Assembly (NCBI RefSeq): GCF_052180275.1
Contig: NZ_CP197465.1
Span: 1 to 64,000, forward strand
Source: Kumtagia sp052180275
Lineage (GTDB): Bacteria > Pseudomonadota > Alphaproteobacteria > Rhizobiales > Rhizobiaceae
Direction: 5' to 3'
Length of the DNA: 64,000 bases
In this document: positions 35,102-46,189 of the stretch, piece by piece
Position numbering within the stretch: position 1 is the stretch's first letter
Layout: every line of letters starts with the position of its first letter
Made by a program: the position numbers and the translations under genes
The notes under the pieces: generated by a model
The model's database searches: none
Told to the model about the DNA's origin: nothing
Seen by the model: only the letters and a program-made list of their open reading frames with translations

Positions 35102-36616
35102 GGGCGGCGCTCCGCAGGCTTCGCCGAACCCATGACGGCGGCGTGGACGATACGGTCGACCGTCACGTCTGCGCCCTTGAGTTCGGCGCTGACGCGGCCT
35201 CCGAGCATGACCAGCACGCGATGGGCGACGCCGACCAGTTCGCGGGCGTCGGTCGAATACCAGATCACGCCGACCCCTTGCCTCGCGATAGCGGCGATGG
35301 TCTCGTAGATCTGCCGCTTGGTGCCGATGTCGATGCCGCGCGTCACATCGTTGAGCAGCAGAATGGACGGCTTTGCCAACAGCCAGCGCTCCAGCAGCAC
35401 CTTTTGCTGGTTGCCGCCGCTGAGGTTGCGGATAGGCTCGCTGCCGCCTCTTGTGCGGATGCGCGCGCCTTCGATTGCCTCGCGCGTCAGCCTCGCCTCT
35501 CTGCGGGGTTCAATGATGCCGAAGAGGCAGGGCAACCGGTCGAGGATCGCCAGCGTCAGGTTGCGGCCGACGCTCTTCGACAGCAGCAGGCCTTCGGTCT
35601 TGCGTTCCTGCGGCACATAGGCGAGGCCGGCGCGGATGACGCGGCGCGGCGTTGGCCGATCCAGCGGCTTGCCGTCGACGCGGATGGAGCCCGCCGTCAG
35701 GCGGTGAGCGCCGAAAAGCGATTCGAGGAGGTGCCCCTGGCCTTCGCCCACCAATCCGCCAAGGCCGAGGATCTCGCCGCGACGGAGTTCAAACCCGACG
35801 CCGCGCAGCGTGTCGCTGCGCAGATCGTCCGCCGACAGCGCCACGCCACCGTGCAATGTCGGTTTATGCGGAAAGGATTCTTCGCCGGTAGCCCTGCCAG
35901 TCATCAGACGGACGGCCTCGGTTTCCGGCAGTTCGGCCGTATCTGCCATTCCGACGAGCTCGCCGTTGCGCAGCACTGCGACGCGGTTGGAGAAGCGCAC
36001 GATCTCGTCCCAACGATGCGAGATGAAGAGGACGATCTTGCCCTCTCGCCGAAGCCGGACAACCAGTTCCCAAAGCCATTCGACTTCGCTGGCGCCGAGC
36101 GCTGCCGTCGCCTCGTCGAGCAGCAGCACATGAGGATTACGCTCTACGGCTCGCACGATCTCGATCATCTGCTGCCGGCCGAGGGGCAGGTCGCCAACCC
36201 GCGTCTTGGGCGCGATATCCAGCCGATACCGACCAAGAATGTCCTTCGTCATGGCGCGTGCGCTTGCGGTCGATGCTTAGCCACGGTTTCACCGGCGCGC
36301 TGGTCAAAAGCAGATTCTGCTCAACCGTCAATTCGCGCACCAGTGTCAGTTCCTGAAACACGGCGACGATGCCGTGCGCCAACGCCGCATGAGTGTTGCG
36401 CGGCGCGATTGGTTGAGCGTTGAGCCACAGCTCGCCCGCGTCGGGCAATACCGCGCCGCCGACGATCTTGATCAGCGTCGATTTTCCCGCACCGTTCTCG
36501 CCCACCAAACCGAGCACGGTGCCCGGCGCGGCGTCGAGGCTGACGGAGCGCACCGCTCGCGTCGCCCCGAACGACTTGTCGATTTTCGTGAGACGGAGCA
36601 TGTCGCGCCGATCCAT
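35098..36616 (-). pseudogene. RbsA-type sugar ABC ATPase with a frameshift
   Basis: The duplicated CUT2 ATPase is split. From the ATG at 36616 the first frame has GLVGENGAGKSTLIK (Walker A of domain 1) and VFQELTLVRELTV. The homology then moves at about 36252 into a second frame (35098-36252) with LGRQQMIEIVRAVERNPHVLLLDEATAAL, domain 2, and LSGGNQQKVLLERWL. At the junction the coding strand reads CGCACGCGCCATGACG. Removal of one C joins RTR to MTKD in frame. A 1-bp insertion, real or a sequencing error, is the simplest reading. Domain 2 lacks a good Walker A, as is usual for RbsA-type proteins. If real, the operon needs an ATPase from elsewhere. Confidence 0.85.
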
Positions 36617-36648
36617 CCTGTGCTGCGCAATCGGTGACGGGTGAAGGA

Positions 36649-36675
36649 CCGGGCGGGTTGAAAAAAGCCGCCCGG
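36649..36675 (-). terminator. Stem-loop downstream of SBP gene
   Basis: CCGGGCGG pairs with CCGCCCGG across an 11-nt loop, located 19 nt past the stop of the binding-protein gene and before the ATPase start. It is probably an mRNA-stabilising intercistronic hairpin. No T run follows. Confidence 0.6.
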
Positions 36676-36693
36676 CATCATGCGCCGCGACGG

Positions 36694-37722
36694 CTACTTG
36701 GCGATGCCGTCCTGGATGGTCAGGCCGAGATTGGCGCCGGGAATGTCGGTGTCGGCGTCGAGCGTCGGCGACAGGTCCGGGAAGACGTTGACGCCGGCCT
36801 GCAACTGGTCGGTGGCGACGGTCGGCACCGGAACCGCGACGTGCTTGTCGGCCGGCGCCTTGCCGTCGAGAATCTCGACCGCGACTTTCAGCGCGTAGGC
36901 GCCGATCACGGCAGGGTCGCCGGCCGAGACGCCCTTCAGGCCCTTGTCCTTGTATTGCAGCATGGCCTGCCGCCAGCCATTCTCGCCCTGGCCGGACATG
37001 GCGACCAGCGGGCGGTTGAGGTTGAGCAGCGCCTGCAGCGCGCCGTAGGTGCCGTACTGGTTCAATATGCCGTCGACCTGCGGGTTGGCGGTCAGCACCT
37101 TGGTCAGTTCCTGCTGGCTGACCGCGTTGTCCCACTTGCCGTAGACCTCGCCGACCACCTTGATGTCCGGATATTTGGCGAGCACGCCGGTCATGCCGGC
37201 ATTCATGTTGGTGTCGGCCGGGAAACCGGAGACGCCGCGATTGATCACCACATTACCCTTGCCGCCGAGCGAGTCGGCCAGCCATTGCGCATGGATACGG
37301 CCGATTTCGGTGAAGTCGACGGCGACGACGTAGGCGCAGGGCGCAGTCACCGGCTGGTCGAAGGCGATGACGAGGATGTTCTGCTTGCAGGCCTCCTCGA
37401 TCACCGCGTCGAGCGCAGTGTCGGAAGCCGGGTTGACGAGGATGGCGTTGACGCCGTCCGAGATCATGTCCGACAGCACGGCAATCTGCTTCTGCGCGTC
37501 CGTGCCGGAGTTGTTGACGGTCAGCTCGACCTTGTCCTTCAGGTTCTTGGCGGCATAAGCCTGCATGAAGTTGATCATCTGCACGCGCCATTCGTTGCCG
37601 ATATACGAATTGCTGACCGCGATGCGGAATGGCTCGGCATAGGCCGCGGTCGACGCCAGGACTGTGGCTGCGGCAAGTGCGGCCAGCGCCGTCAGACGGT
37701 ATCTCATCGTTCTCTCTCCCAT
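36694..37722 (-). CDS. Sugar-binding protein of RbsB type
   Basis: 342 aa with a signal peptide ending AYA (about residue 29). The ATG at 37722 is preceded by GGAGGAGGAAACC, but a second ATG at 37707 also has GGGAGAGAGAACG in front. Both give a signal peptide. Periplasmic binding protein of the ribose/galactose family: FRIAVSNSYIGNEWRVQM, an ILVNPASDTALDAVI segment, and DGILNQYGTYGALQAL. It is the first transport gene after the SDR, and the stem-loop downstream should favour its expression. Confidence 0.93.
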   Translation of the reverse strand: MGERTMRYRLTALAALAAATVLASTAAYAEPFRIAVSNSYIGNEWRVQMINFMQAYAAKNLKDKVELTVNNSGTDAQKQIAVLSDMISDGVNAILVNPASDTALDAVIEEACKQNILVIAFDQPVTAPCAYVVAVDFTEIGRIHAQWLADSLGGKGNVVINRGVSGFPADTNMNAGMTGVLAKYPDIKVVGEVYGKWDNAVSQQELTKVLTANPQVDGILNQYGTYGALQALLNLNRPLVAMSGQGENGWRQAMLQYKDKGLKGVSAGDPAVIGAYALKVAVEILDGKAPADKHVAVPVPTVATDQLQAGVNVFPDLSPTLDADTDIPGANLGLTIQDGIAK

Positions 37723-37770
37723 GGTTTCCTCCTCCTTACGCGCCGCCTTGATGGCGGCGTCGATTTCCAG

Positions 37771-38517
37771 CTAGCCGGTGATGCGCATCGACATGCCGCC
37801 GTCGATGGCCTGCACCTCCCCGGTGATGAACTCGTTGCGGATCAGCGCGAGCGCGGCCTCGGCGACGTCGTCGACGCTGCCCTCGCGGCGTAATGGAATG
37901 CGATTGGCGAGGTTGTGTGCCTTGGCGGTCTCGCTCATGGCGTCGTGGAAACGCGTGCGGATGATGCCGGGCGCCAGCACGTTGACCCTGATGCCCTCGG
38001 CGGCGTGGTCGAAAGCCAGGGCCTTGGCCATCGGAATCAGCGCGCCCTTGACGGTCTGGTAGGCGACGGTCCCCGGGCAGCCGCGCAGGCCGGCGACCGA
38101 CGAGACCAGCAGCACAGCGCCGCCCTCCCTCGCCAGATGCGGATGCGCCGCCCGGAACAAATGGAAGACCGGATGCACATGGATCGCGAAGGCTTGCATC
38201 CACGCCTCCGGCGACAGCGCCACGACGGTGCCGGGGACAGGCCCGCCGGCGGAATGGACCAGGATGTCCAGCCGCCCGAACCGTGATGCGGCGCGGTCGA
38301 CGAGGCGGGTCGCCTGATCGGGAACGGAGACGTCGCCGAACTCGATCGCGACACGGTCCGGCCCGTGGTCGCGCAGCAGCGCCTCCGACTCCTCCGTCGA
38401 GGCGCGGCCGTTGATGGCGACCTTGCCGCCGGCATCCAGCAACTGCCGCGCGACGGCTAGGCCGATGCCGCGCGTTCCGCCGGTGATGACCGCGACCTTG
38501 TCTCTTATCTCGTACAT
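37771..38517 (-). CDS. SDR-family sugar dehydrogenase
   Basis: 248 aa from the ATG at 38517, chosen because MYEIRDKVAVITGG brings the glycine motif TGGTRGIG to the usual place. Catalytic residues: Ser in LLVSSVAG and the Tyr-x3-Lys in VAYQTVKG. The family NAD(P) aldose or ketodeoxy-acid dehydrogenases fit. First gene of the leftward operon, 49 bp before the binding-protein gene. It is preceded by a GTCATA-N3-TATGAC site 44 bp from its start, recognised presumably by the divergent FadR-type regulator. Confidence 0.9.
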   Translation of the reverse strand: MYEIRDKVAVITGGTRGIGLAVARQLLDAGGKVAINGRASTEESEALLRDHGPDRVAIEFGDVSVPDQATRLVDRAASRFGRLDILVHSAGGPVPGTVVALSPEAWMQAFAIHVHPVFHLFRAAHPHLAREGGAVLLVSSVAGLRGCPGTVAYQTVKGALIPMAKALAFDHAAEGIRVNVLAPGIIRTRFHDAMSETAKAHNLANRIPLRREGSVDDVAEAALALIRNEFITGEVQAIDGGMSMRITG

Positions 38518-38560
38518 TTCACGCCCCTCCCGGCCGGTCATTGCCTTCGTCTTTTATTTT

Positions 38561-38575
38561 GTCATATTGTATGAC
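38561..38575. promoter_or_regulatory. Candidate FadR/GntR operator (perfect palindrome)
   Basis: GTCATA-TTG-TATGAC, perfect 6-bp arms, lies in the divergent region between the SDR operon and the FadR-type gene. The GT-n-AC spacing fits GntR/FadR recognition. A degenerate copy lies at 39758. Confidence 0.7.
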
Positions 38576-38873
38576 TAGAATAATCGCAAGAGAGGATGAA
38601 GCGTGATTTTCCTGTCGGTTGGATGCGAGGAGTGCGCGCCTTGCGGTGGCCGGCTCGGGAGGATTGTGGTGCAAGAAACGAGCGCGTCTTTCAGGAGGCC
38701 GTGCCGCGTGATATGGAGCCGCCATGCTGGGAAACGGCCGGCTTGAGTGACAGCGAGCGCTCAGGTCTGTTCGGTTCGCCAAGCGTCAGAAGGGCGGGCC
38801 GCGCCGTGTGGCGCCTTGATGCAACAATTCGGAGCGCCTGCCGCCGTATGAAAATCTGCTCAATTGTCCGCTG

Positions 38874-39644
38874 GTGCGCCGCGTGAGGGATTCCGAGAAC
38901 CTGACCGAAGCCACGGTATTCCAGGATCCAGGCGCGCTGGTCCGGAACGTCCATGGACAGATCGCCGAACGCATCGGGCTCAGCATCGTGCGCGGCGACA
39001 TCGCGCCCGGAGATCCGCTGCCGTCGGAAGTGCGCCTCTGCGAGATGATGGGCGTGAGCCGCACGGTGATCCGCGAGGCGGTGCGCGGGCTGGTCGCCAA
39101 GGGGCTGGTCGATTCCAAACCCAAGCGGGGAACGCGGGTGCGCGATCCGGCCCATTGGAACCACCTCGACCCCGACGTGCTGCGCTGGCGCGTCGACGTC
39201 ACCGACACCGAGACCTATCTGAAGAAGATGTTCCAGCTCAGGCGGGCGACCGAGCCGGAAGCCTGTGCGCTCGCGGCCTCCGAGGCCAATGCCGAGGACC
39301 ATGTCCGGCTGTCGCGCGACTTCCAGGCGATGGTCGACGCCGGCGCCGACAATGCCGCGTGGGTGGAAGCCGACCTCGCCTTCCACAGGTCCATCTATCT
39401 CGCTACACACAACGAGTTCTTCTGGCCGATCGGCCAGCTCTTCAGCTTCGGCCTCAGGCAGATGTTCGCCATCGCCGCCCAGGGCTCGCACCGCCCCCGC
39501 GCCGTGGTCGAGCATCGCGACGTGCTCGACGCGATCCTGGCCCGCAAGCCGGACCTGGCCCGCGCCGCGGCGCTGACCCTGCTCGGCAACGCCACCAGCG
39601 ACATCGATCGCATCCGGCAGGCGCTGGCTTCCGCGCAGTCCTGA
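38874..39644 (+). CDS. FadR-type GntR regulator (FCD)
   Basis: 256 aa with a probable GTG start at 38874. No good ATG exists before the HTH. Winged helix: VHGQIAERIGLSIVRGDIAPGD, PSEVRLCEMMGVSRTVIREAVRGL, wing SKPKRGTRV. FCD ligand domain from about residue 95, with EADLAFHRSIYLATHN and VVEHRDVLDAI giving the Asp/His metal pattern. It lies between two sugar ABC operons, each with a related operator, and so is probably their common repressor, released by a sugar-acid metabolite. Confidence 0.93.
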   Translation: MRRVRDSENLTEATVFQDPGALVRNVHGQIAERIGLSIVRGDIAPGDPLPSEVRLCEMMGVSRTVIREAVRGLVAKGLVDSKPKRGTRVRDPAHWNHLDPDVLRWRVDVTDTETYLKKMFQLRRATEPEACALAASEANAEDHVRLSRDFQAMVDAGADNAAWVEADLAFHRSIYLATHNEFFWPIGQLFSFGLRQMFAIAAQGSHRPRAVVEHRDVLDAILARKPDLARAAALTLLGNATSDIDRIRQALASAQS

Positions 39645-39744
39645 TCCCTTCTCCCGCTTTTCCACGACCGGCTTGGCCTGCCGCGAAGCGCGGCCGGTTG
39701 CGTTTTGACGTGCGATTGTCCGGCTGTTGCGCGCTCTCCCGGCG

Positions 39745-39772
39745 TTGACACTTTCTGCACATATGGTATGAC
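39745..39772 (+). promoter_or_regulatory. Candidate promoter with FadR-type operator
   Basis: A TTGACA -35 element (39745-39750) is followed after 16 nt by TATGAC (39767-39772), which doubles as the right arm of CACATA-TGG-TATGAC, a degenerate copy of the operator at 38561. Binding here would block RNA polymerase for the operon that starts at 39940. Confidence 0.5.
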
Positions 39773-39939
39773 AAATAGAACGGTGAGCGACGGGAGCGAG
39801 CGCTCATTCGCGACGGCCGGGCCAGCGCGATGAAGCTGTTTTCGCGGACGACGCAAGCCGAGGGAGGACGACCGAAGAGACCTTCGGCCGAGGGAACCGC
39901 TATCGGACACAAGATGCCGGGCGGCAGACAGGAGGAACC

Positions 39940-40947
39940 ATGAACATGACCCGTTTTCGGAGGGTGTTCGCCGCTATCGGCTTGATGGCTGCAGCACTCA
40001 CCGCCGTACCCGCGTTCGCGCAGAGCAAGGGCGTCGCCGCCTTCTCGCAGGCCGAGATGACCAATGAGTGGCGCGTCATGAACACCAAGGAGATGGAGAA
40101 GGCCTGGAAGGACGCCGGCTACGACTTCGTCTGGACCAATGCCGAATCCGATCCGGCCAAGCAGCTTGCCGATGTCGAGGATTTGCTGGCCCGCAAGCCC
40201 GACATCCTGATCATCGCGCCGATCGAATACGAAGCGCTGGCGCCGGTGCCGGGCCTTGCCAAGGCCGCCGGCGTGCCGCTGCTGGTGGTCGACCGCAACC
40301 TGCCGGGCGAAGCCGGCAAGGATGGCTGGATCTCGGTCATCACTACCGACTTCGTCGATTCCGGCAAGCGCGCCGCGGAAGACGTGGTCGCCCAGCTCCA
40401 GGCCAAGAAGGGCGGGGCCAAGGGCAACTGGCTGCACATCACCGGCAACGTCGGCGCCTCGCCCGTGATCGACCAGGGCAAAGGCATGGAACAGGTTTTC
40501 GCCGGCCATCCCGACATCAAGCTGCTCACCAACTGCGACAGCGGCAATTCGCGCGAAGGCGGCCGCAAGTGCATGGAAGACATGCTGCAGGCCTTCCCGT
40601 CGGGCGTCGACGTGGTGATCGCCGACAATGACGACGCCGCGCTCGGCGCCATCGCCGCCATCAAGTCCGCCGGCCGCAACGAACTGCTCGGCTGGGTCTG
40701 GGGAAAGGACGGCACGGTCGACGGCCTGAACGCCATCCTTACGGGCGAGATGGTCCAGACGGTGCAGACCCCGCCCTTCTTCGGCGCCGATTCGGTCAAG
40801 GCTTTCGAGGACTTCAAGGCCGGCAAGCCCGTCGCGCCATTGGTCTTCGTACCGAAGGAGACCTTCGACGCCCATTCGCCGGAGGGTAAGACGCGCGTCG
40901 AGCAGCGCATCGGCGAATTGAAGAAACTCGGCGTCGGCTGCTGCTGA
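39940..40947 (+). CDS. Sugar-binding protein of RbsB type
   Basis: 335 aa, signal peptide ending AFA near residue 27. Ribose/galactose-binding-protein family: GVAAFSQAEMTNEWRVMN, ILIIAPIEYEALAPV, VIADNDDAALGAIAAI. First gene of a rightward operon with ATPase and two permeases. Its C terminus KKLGVGCC ends with a Cys pair, odd for a periplasmic protein. Ligand not known. Candidate FadR site upstream. Confidence 0.93.
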   Translation: MNMTRFRRVFAAIGLMAAALTAVPAFAQSKGVAAFSQAEMTNEWRVMNTKEMEKAWKDAGYDFVWTNAESDPAKQLADVEDLLARKPDILIIAPIEYEALAPVPGLAKAAGVPLLVVDRNLPGEAGKDGWISVITTDFVDSGKRAAEDVVAQLQAKKGGAKGNWLHITGNVGASPVIDQGKGMEQVFAGHPDIKLLTNCDSGNSREGGRKCMEDMLQAFPSGVDVVIADNDDAALGAIAAIKSAGRNELLGWVWGKDGTVDGLNAILTGEMVQTVQTPPFFGADSVKAFEDFKAGKPVAPLVFVPKETFDAHSPEGKTRVEQRIGELKKLGVGCC

Positions 40948-40965
40948 ACCCTCTCCATTTTTCCG

Positions 40966-40988
40966 GCGGCAGGCTGTAGCCTCGCCGC
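40966..40988 (+). terminator. Imperfect stem-loop downstream of SBP gene
   Basis: GCGGC-AGGCT pairs with AGCCT-(C)-GCCGC around a 2-nt loop with a one-base bulge, 18 nt after the binding-protein stop. It is a weaker member of the series found after each sugar-binding-protein gene here. Confidence 0.45.
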
Positions 40989-41006
40989 TCCCGGAGGCGC
41001 GCAGTC

Positions 41007-42565
<1,559 letters not shown>

Positions 42566-42569
<4 letters not shown>

Positions 42570-43570
42570 GCATAGAGGTGCAGGAAACGCCGGCGCAACC
42601 CGGCACGGCACGCCGCGTGCCGGATTGGCGCGGATGGCTCGCCCGCTACGATGTCTTTGTCATCCTGGGCGGTTTCGCGATGCTCGCCTCGCTGATCAGC
42701 CCGACCTTCCTCACCGTCGGCAATCTTGGCAATCTGCTGACCCAGTCGGCGCTGCTCGGCATATTGGCCGTGGCGCAGTTCCTGGTCGTCGTCAGCGGCG
42801 GCTTCGATCTTTCGGTCGCCGCTGTCATGGCGCTGTCCTCGCTGGTCTTCGCCAGCACCATCGGCTACGGGGCAGTTCCCGCGGCGATGCTCGCCATCCT
42901 GACCGGCGGTGCCTGTGGCCTGTTCAGCGGCGTGGTCATCGCCAAGGGCCGGGTGCAGCCCCTGCTCGCGACACTGGCGATGATGGGCATCGCGCGCGGC
43001 CTGGCTCTCTCCATCTCGGAACGCAGCATCCTGGTGAACGACCCGACCGTCGCCGCACTGCGTGGCCTGGGCGGCATGATCTCCGTTCCGACTTTGGTGT
43101 GGATCGTCGTCATGACACTTGCCGCGCTCTGGTTCGCCTGCACGCGCCAGGCGCTGCACATCTATGCGATCGGCGGCAACGAGGCGACCGCGCGGCTCGC
43201 GGGGGTGCATGTGCAACGCATGAAGATCGGCGTCTACACGGCGTCCGGCCTGCTCGCCGGCCTGACCGGCGTGGTGCTGGTCATCCGCTCATCGAGCGGC
43301 GTGCCGCTGGGCGGCATGGGCTGGGAACTCGACACCATCGCGGCAATCGTCATCGGCGGCACCAACCTTTTCGGTGGCGAGGGCAGGCTGCTGCGCGCCA
43401 TGGCCGGCGTGCTGATCTACCAGATGATCGCCAATGCGATGAACCTCAGCGGCCTCGATCCGTTCTACCAGGATATCGTGCGGGCCGGCGTCATCGTCGC
43501 GGCTGTAGGGCTCAGCATCTACCGTCAGCGGCGCGCCGGACGTCGGGTTGCGCAAGGGAGGGCGGCATGA
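42566..43570 (+). CDS. Sugar ABC transporter permease (RbsC-like)
   Basis: 334 aa from the ATG at 42566, which overlaps the ATPase stop (ATGA). CUT2 permease with the FLVVVSGGFDLSVAAVMAL block and IVIGGTNLFGGEGRLLRAM. The longer frame to 41948 is antiphase to the ATPase gene and rejected. Its stop overlaps the next permease ATG. The C-terminal tail RRAGRRVAQGRAA is basic. Confidence 0.94.
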
Positions 43571-44568
43571 CGGCGCGTGCCGTGATTTCGACCGAGGACG
43601 GCGGCTGGAGACGGATACTGGCGCAGAACGCCATCATCGTCGCCTTCCTGGTGTTCGTCGTGCTGGCCGGCATCGTCTCCGGCGGGCGTTTCCTGCAGCC
43701 GGGCAACCTTTCCGTCATCCTGTTCCAGAGCTCGGTCATCGGCGTGCTGGTGCTCGGCCAGACCCTGGTGATGCTGGTCGCCGGCATCGACCTTTCGGTC
43801 GCCGCCATTGCCATCCTCGCCGCCATCATCATGGGAGCCGGCGGGTCGGAGCGCCAGCAGATGATGAACCTCTCCGGCATCCTGCCCTATCTCGGTTTCC
43901 TGCCTTCGATCGTCGTCGCCATGCTCGCCGCGGTATTGATCGGCTTCGTCAACGGCATCGCGGTGGTGAAATTCCGCATTCCGGCCTTCATCGCGACGCT
44001 GGCGATGTCACTGGCCTTGACCGGCCTCGCCATGCTGATGACCGGCGGCTCGCCGGTCCATTACCCCGATCCGTTCTACGAGGCGTTCGGGCAGGCAAAG
44101 CTGTTCGCGCTGCCGCTGCCGGTCTGCGTGTTCCTGCTGCTGGCGCTTCTCTTCGGGCTGCTGCTGTCGCGCAGCACGTTCGGCGTGCGCATCTACGCGA
44201 TCGGCGGCAGTCCGCGCGCCGCCGCGTTGTCCGGCATCCCGGTCGGCCGGATGACCGTGCTTGCCTACACGCTCTGCGGGCTGCTTGCCGGCATAGCCGG
44301 CTTCCTGTTCCTCGCCCGCACCGGCTCGGTCGCGCCGACATCCGGCGGCAGCCTGCTGCTGTCCACCATCGCGGCGGCCGTGGTCGGCGGGGTCAGCCTG
44401 TCCGGCGGCAAGGGCTCGATCCTCAACGCCGCCGTCGGCACGCTCTTCCTGGCGGGCCTGTCGAACCTGATGAACATCATGCTGGTGTCGCCGCATATGC
44501 AGGCCGCCGTCGGCGGCATCGTCATCGTGCTCGCCATCATGATGAACGCCCGGCTCGACCCGGACTGA
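43567..44568 (+). CDS. Sugar ABC transporter permease (RbsC-like)
   Basis: 333 aa from the ATG at 43567. CUT2 family: GQTLVMLVAGIDLSVAAIAI, IYAIGGSPRAAALSGI and VVGGVSLSGGKGSILNAAVG. With the preceding gene it forms a heterodimeric channel. Last gene of the operon. Downstream is a zone of gene remnants. Confidence 0.94.
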   Translation: MTARAVISTEDGGWRRILAQNAIIVAFLVFVVLAGIVSGGRFLQPGNLSVILFQSSVIGVLVLGQTLVMLVAGIDLSVAAIAILAAIIMGAGGSERQQMMNLSGILPYLGFLPSIVVAMLAAVLIGFVNGIAVVKFRIPAFIATLAMSLALTGLAMLMTGGSPVHYPDPFYEAFGQAKLFALPLPVCVFLLLALLFGLLLSRSTFGVRIYAIGGSPRAAALSGIPVGRMTVLAYTLCGLLAGIAGFLFLARTGSVAPTSGGSLLLSTIAAAVVGGVSLSGGKGSILNAAVGTLFLAGLSNLMNIMLVSPHMQAAVGGIVIVLAIMMNARLDPD

Positions 44569-44598
44569 CTTCTATCGACGCCGAGAATTGCCGGCGGC

Positions 44599-44844
44599 TC
44601 AATCGGAAAACAGCTCGAAGTGACGTTCCGCCAGTATCGGTTGGCGGGACGTGCCCATCCGGCGGGCGATGCCGGCTTCCGAGAGCAAAACGCCGGGCTT
44701 GGGCTGCATTGAGATGATAGCCTCCAGCAGGATCTTGTGGCCCCGCCCGGAAATGGTCGACGGCTCGCTCGGGCTCCTTTTCACGATGGGCAAGGCCCTA
44801 TCCCGTTCGAGGACTGCAGTGACGTCCGCTTTCGATTTCGTCAT
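44599..44844 (-). pseudogene. Truncated GntR-type regulator
   Basis: About 81 residues that contain a GntR recognition helix region, ILLEAIISMQPKPGVLLSEA, GIARRMGTSRQPI. After SRQPI, where REAL would be expected, the sequence turns into an unrelated tail and stops. The ligand domain is absent. It is divergent from the orphan Tat leader at 44894, a normal regulator/transporter arrangement. Both genes are cut, which suggests one or more deletions. Confidence 0.6.
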
Positions 44845-44893
44845 ACTGCCATGCCAATATGTTGCGACACGTCGCGAACCTGGGGAGGTTTCC

Positions 44894-45016
44894 ATGATAT
44901 CGAACGGTTCGAATATCAGCCGCCGCGATTTCCTGCGGACATCCGGCGCCGTTGCCGCCGGCACGGCGGCAATCAGCTCCCTCACATCGGCGGCAGGGCG
45001 TGAACGGCGGCCATGA
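44894..45016 (+). pseudogene. Orphan Tat signal peptide, remnant of a binding-protein gene
   Basis: A good ribosome-binding site (TGGGGAGG) precedes an ATG opening a 40-aa frame NISRRDFLRTSGAVAAG-TAAISS, a complete twin-arginine leader (SRRDFLR with a hydrophobic core). It stops after eight further residues, without a mature protein. Probably the 5' end of a Tat-exported binding protein or oxidoreductase whose remainder was deleted. Confidence 0.6.
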
Positions 45017-45116
45017 CCGCGCTGATACCCATACTACCCTACCAATTCTTCGTACTTTCCGGCGCGTCGAGACAGTTGCGGCAGCGTCCACACCAATCAT
45101 CCTGAAAGCAGAACCT

Positions 45117-46172
45117 TTGGCGTCACCTGTTGCTGATAGACCCCTGAGGCTGGGGATCGTGGGCCTCGGCATGGTGTCGGGCGTGCACGGACGCGCCTTG
45201 ACCGAATTGCGGGACAGGATCGAAGTGCGGGGCGTGTTCTCGCGCGATCCGGAGAAACGGGCGGCGTTCGGCGAGAAATTCGGCTTTCCGGTGGCGGGAA
45301 GCCTCGATGCGATGCTGTCGGACCCTGCCATCGACGCCGTCCTGGTCCTGACGCCACCCAACGCCAGGGCGGAAATTGTCGCGGCGGCGGCGAGAGTTGG
45401 CAAGCACGTGCTGCTGGAAAAGCCGGTCGAGCGGAACAGCGGGAATGCGCTGGACATCGTCGAGACATGCGAGCGGGCTGGCGTGACGCTCGGCATCGTC
45501 TTCCAGCACCGGTTCCGGGTGGCATCGATCGCGCTGAAGAAACTAATCGAGAGCCAGCATTTCGGCGAGGTCACCAGCGTGCAGGTGGTCGTGCCCTGGT
45601 GGCGGCCGCAATCCTATTATGACGAGCCCGGCCGCGGCACCTATGCGCGCGATGGCGGTGGCGTGCTCATCAGCCAGGCGATCCACACGCTCGACCTGCT
45701 GCTCTGGCTGATCGGGCCTCCCGAAGAGGTGCAGGCCGTTGCCGCCACGACACGGCTCCACCGCATGGAGGCCGAGGATTTCGTCGGTGCGGGGCTCCGC
45801 TTCGCCAATGGCGCGCCCGGCGCGCTGATGGCGACGACCGCCGCCTTTCCCGGTTCGTCCGAGCACATCGTGATCGGCCTCGAGAAGGCTTCGGTGCGCC
45901 TGCAAGGCGGCGAACTGACGATCCACCACCACACCGGCGAGGTCGAGACGATCGGCGAGCCGGCCGCCACCGGCGGCGGCGCCGACCCGATGGCGTTCTC
46001 GCATGAGTGGCACCAGGCACTGATCGCCGATTACGCCCAGTCCATCCGCGAGGGCCGCGCGCCGGTGGTGACCGGACGGCAGGCGCTGGCTGTCCACCGG
46101 CTGATCGACGCGCTGATCCTGTCCTCCGCCGAGAAGCGGGCGGTGCGTGTCCAGGACGCCGAACCAGCATGA
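45117..46172 (+). CDS. Gfo/Idh/MocA-family oxidoreductase
   Basis: 351 aa if the TTG at 45117 is used. An in-frame ATG at 44952 would add 55 residues that lie on top of the Tat remnant and look unrelated. No other ATG precedes the Rossmann motif LRLGIVGLGMVSGVHGRAL. Family marker LLEKPVERN (usual EKP), then IVFQHRFR and a C-terminal domain ending KRAVRVQDAEPA. Its own start and promoter may have been lost in the rearrangement upstream. Substrate not known. Confidence 0.85.
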   Translation: MASPVADRPLRLGIVGLGMVSGVHGRALTELRDRIEVRGVFSRDPEKRAAFGEKFGFPVAGSLDAMLSDPAIDAVLVLTPPNARAEIVAAAARVGKHVLLEKPVERNSGNALDIVETCERAGVTLGIVFQHRFRVASIALKKLIESQHFGEVTSVQVVVPWWRPQSYYDEPGRGTYARDGGGVLISQAIHTLDLLLWLIGPPEEVQAVAATTRLHRMEAEDFVGAGLRFANGAPGALMATTAAFPGSSEHIVIGLEKASVRLQGGELTIHHHTGEVETIGEPAATGGGADPMAFSHEWHQALIADYAQSIREGRAPVVTGRQALAVHRLIDALILSSAEKRAVRVQDAEPA

Positions 46173-46189
46173 AAGAACTGCAATGACAG

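Noticed and set aside
39454..40875. 473-aa minus-strand frame opposite the RbsB-type gene
   Set aside because: Antisense to a gene with a signal peptide and clear family blocks.
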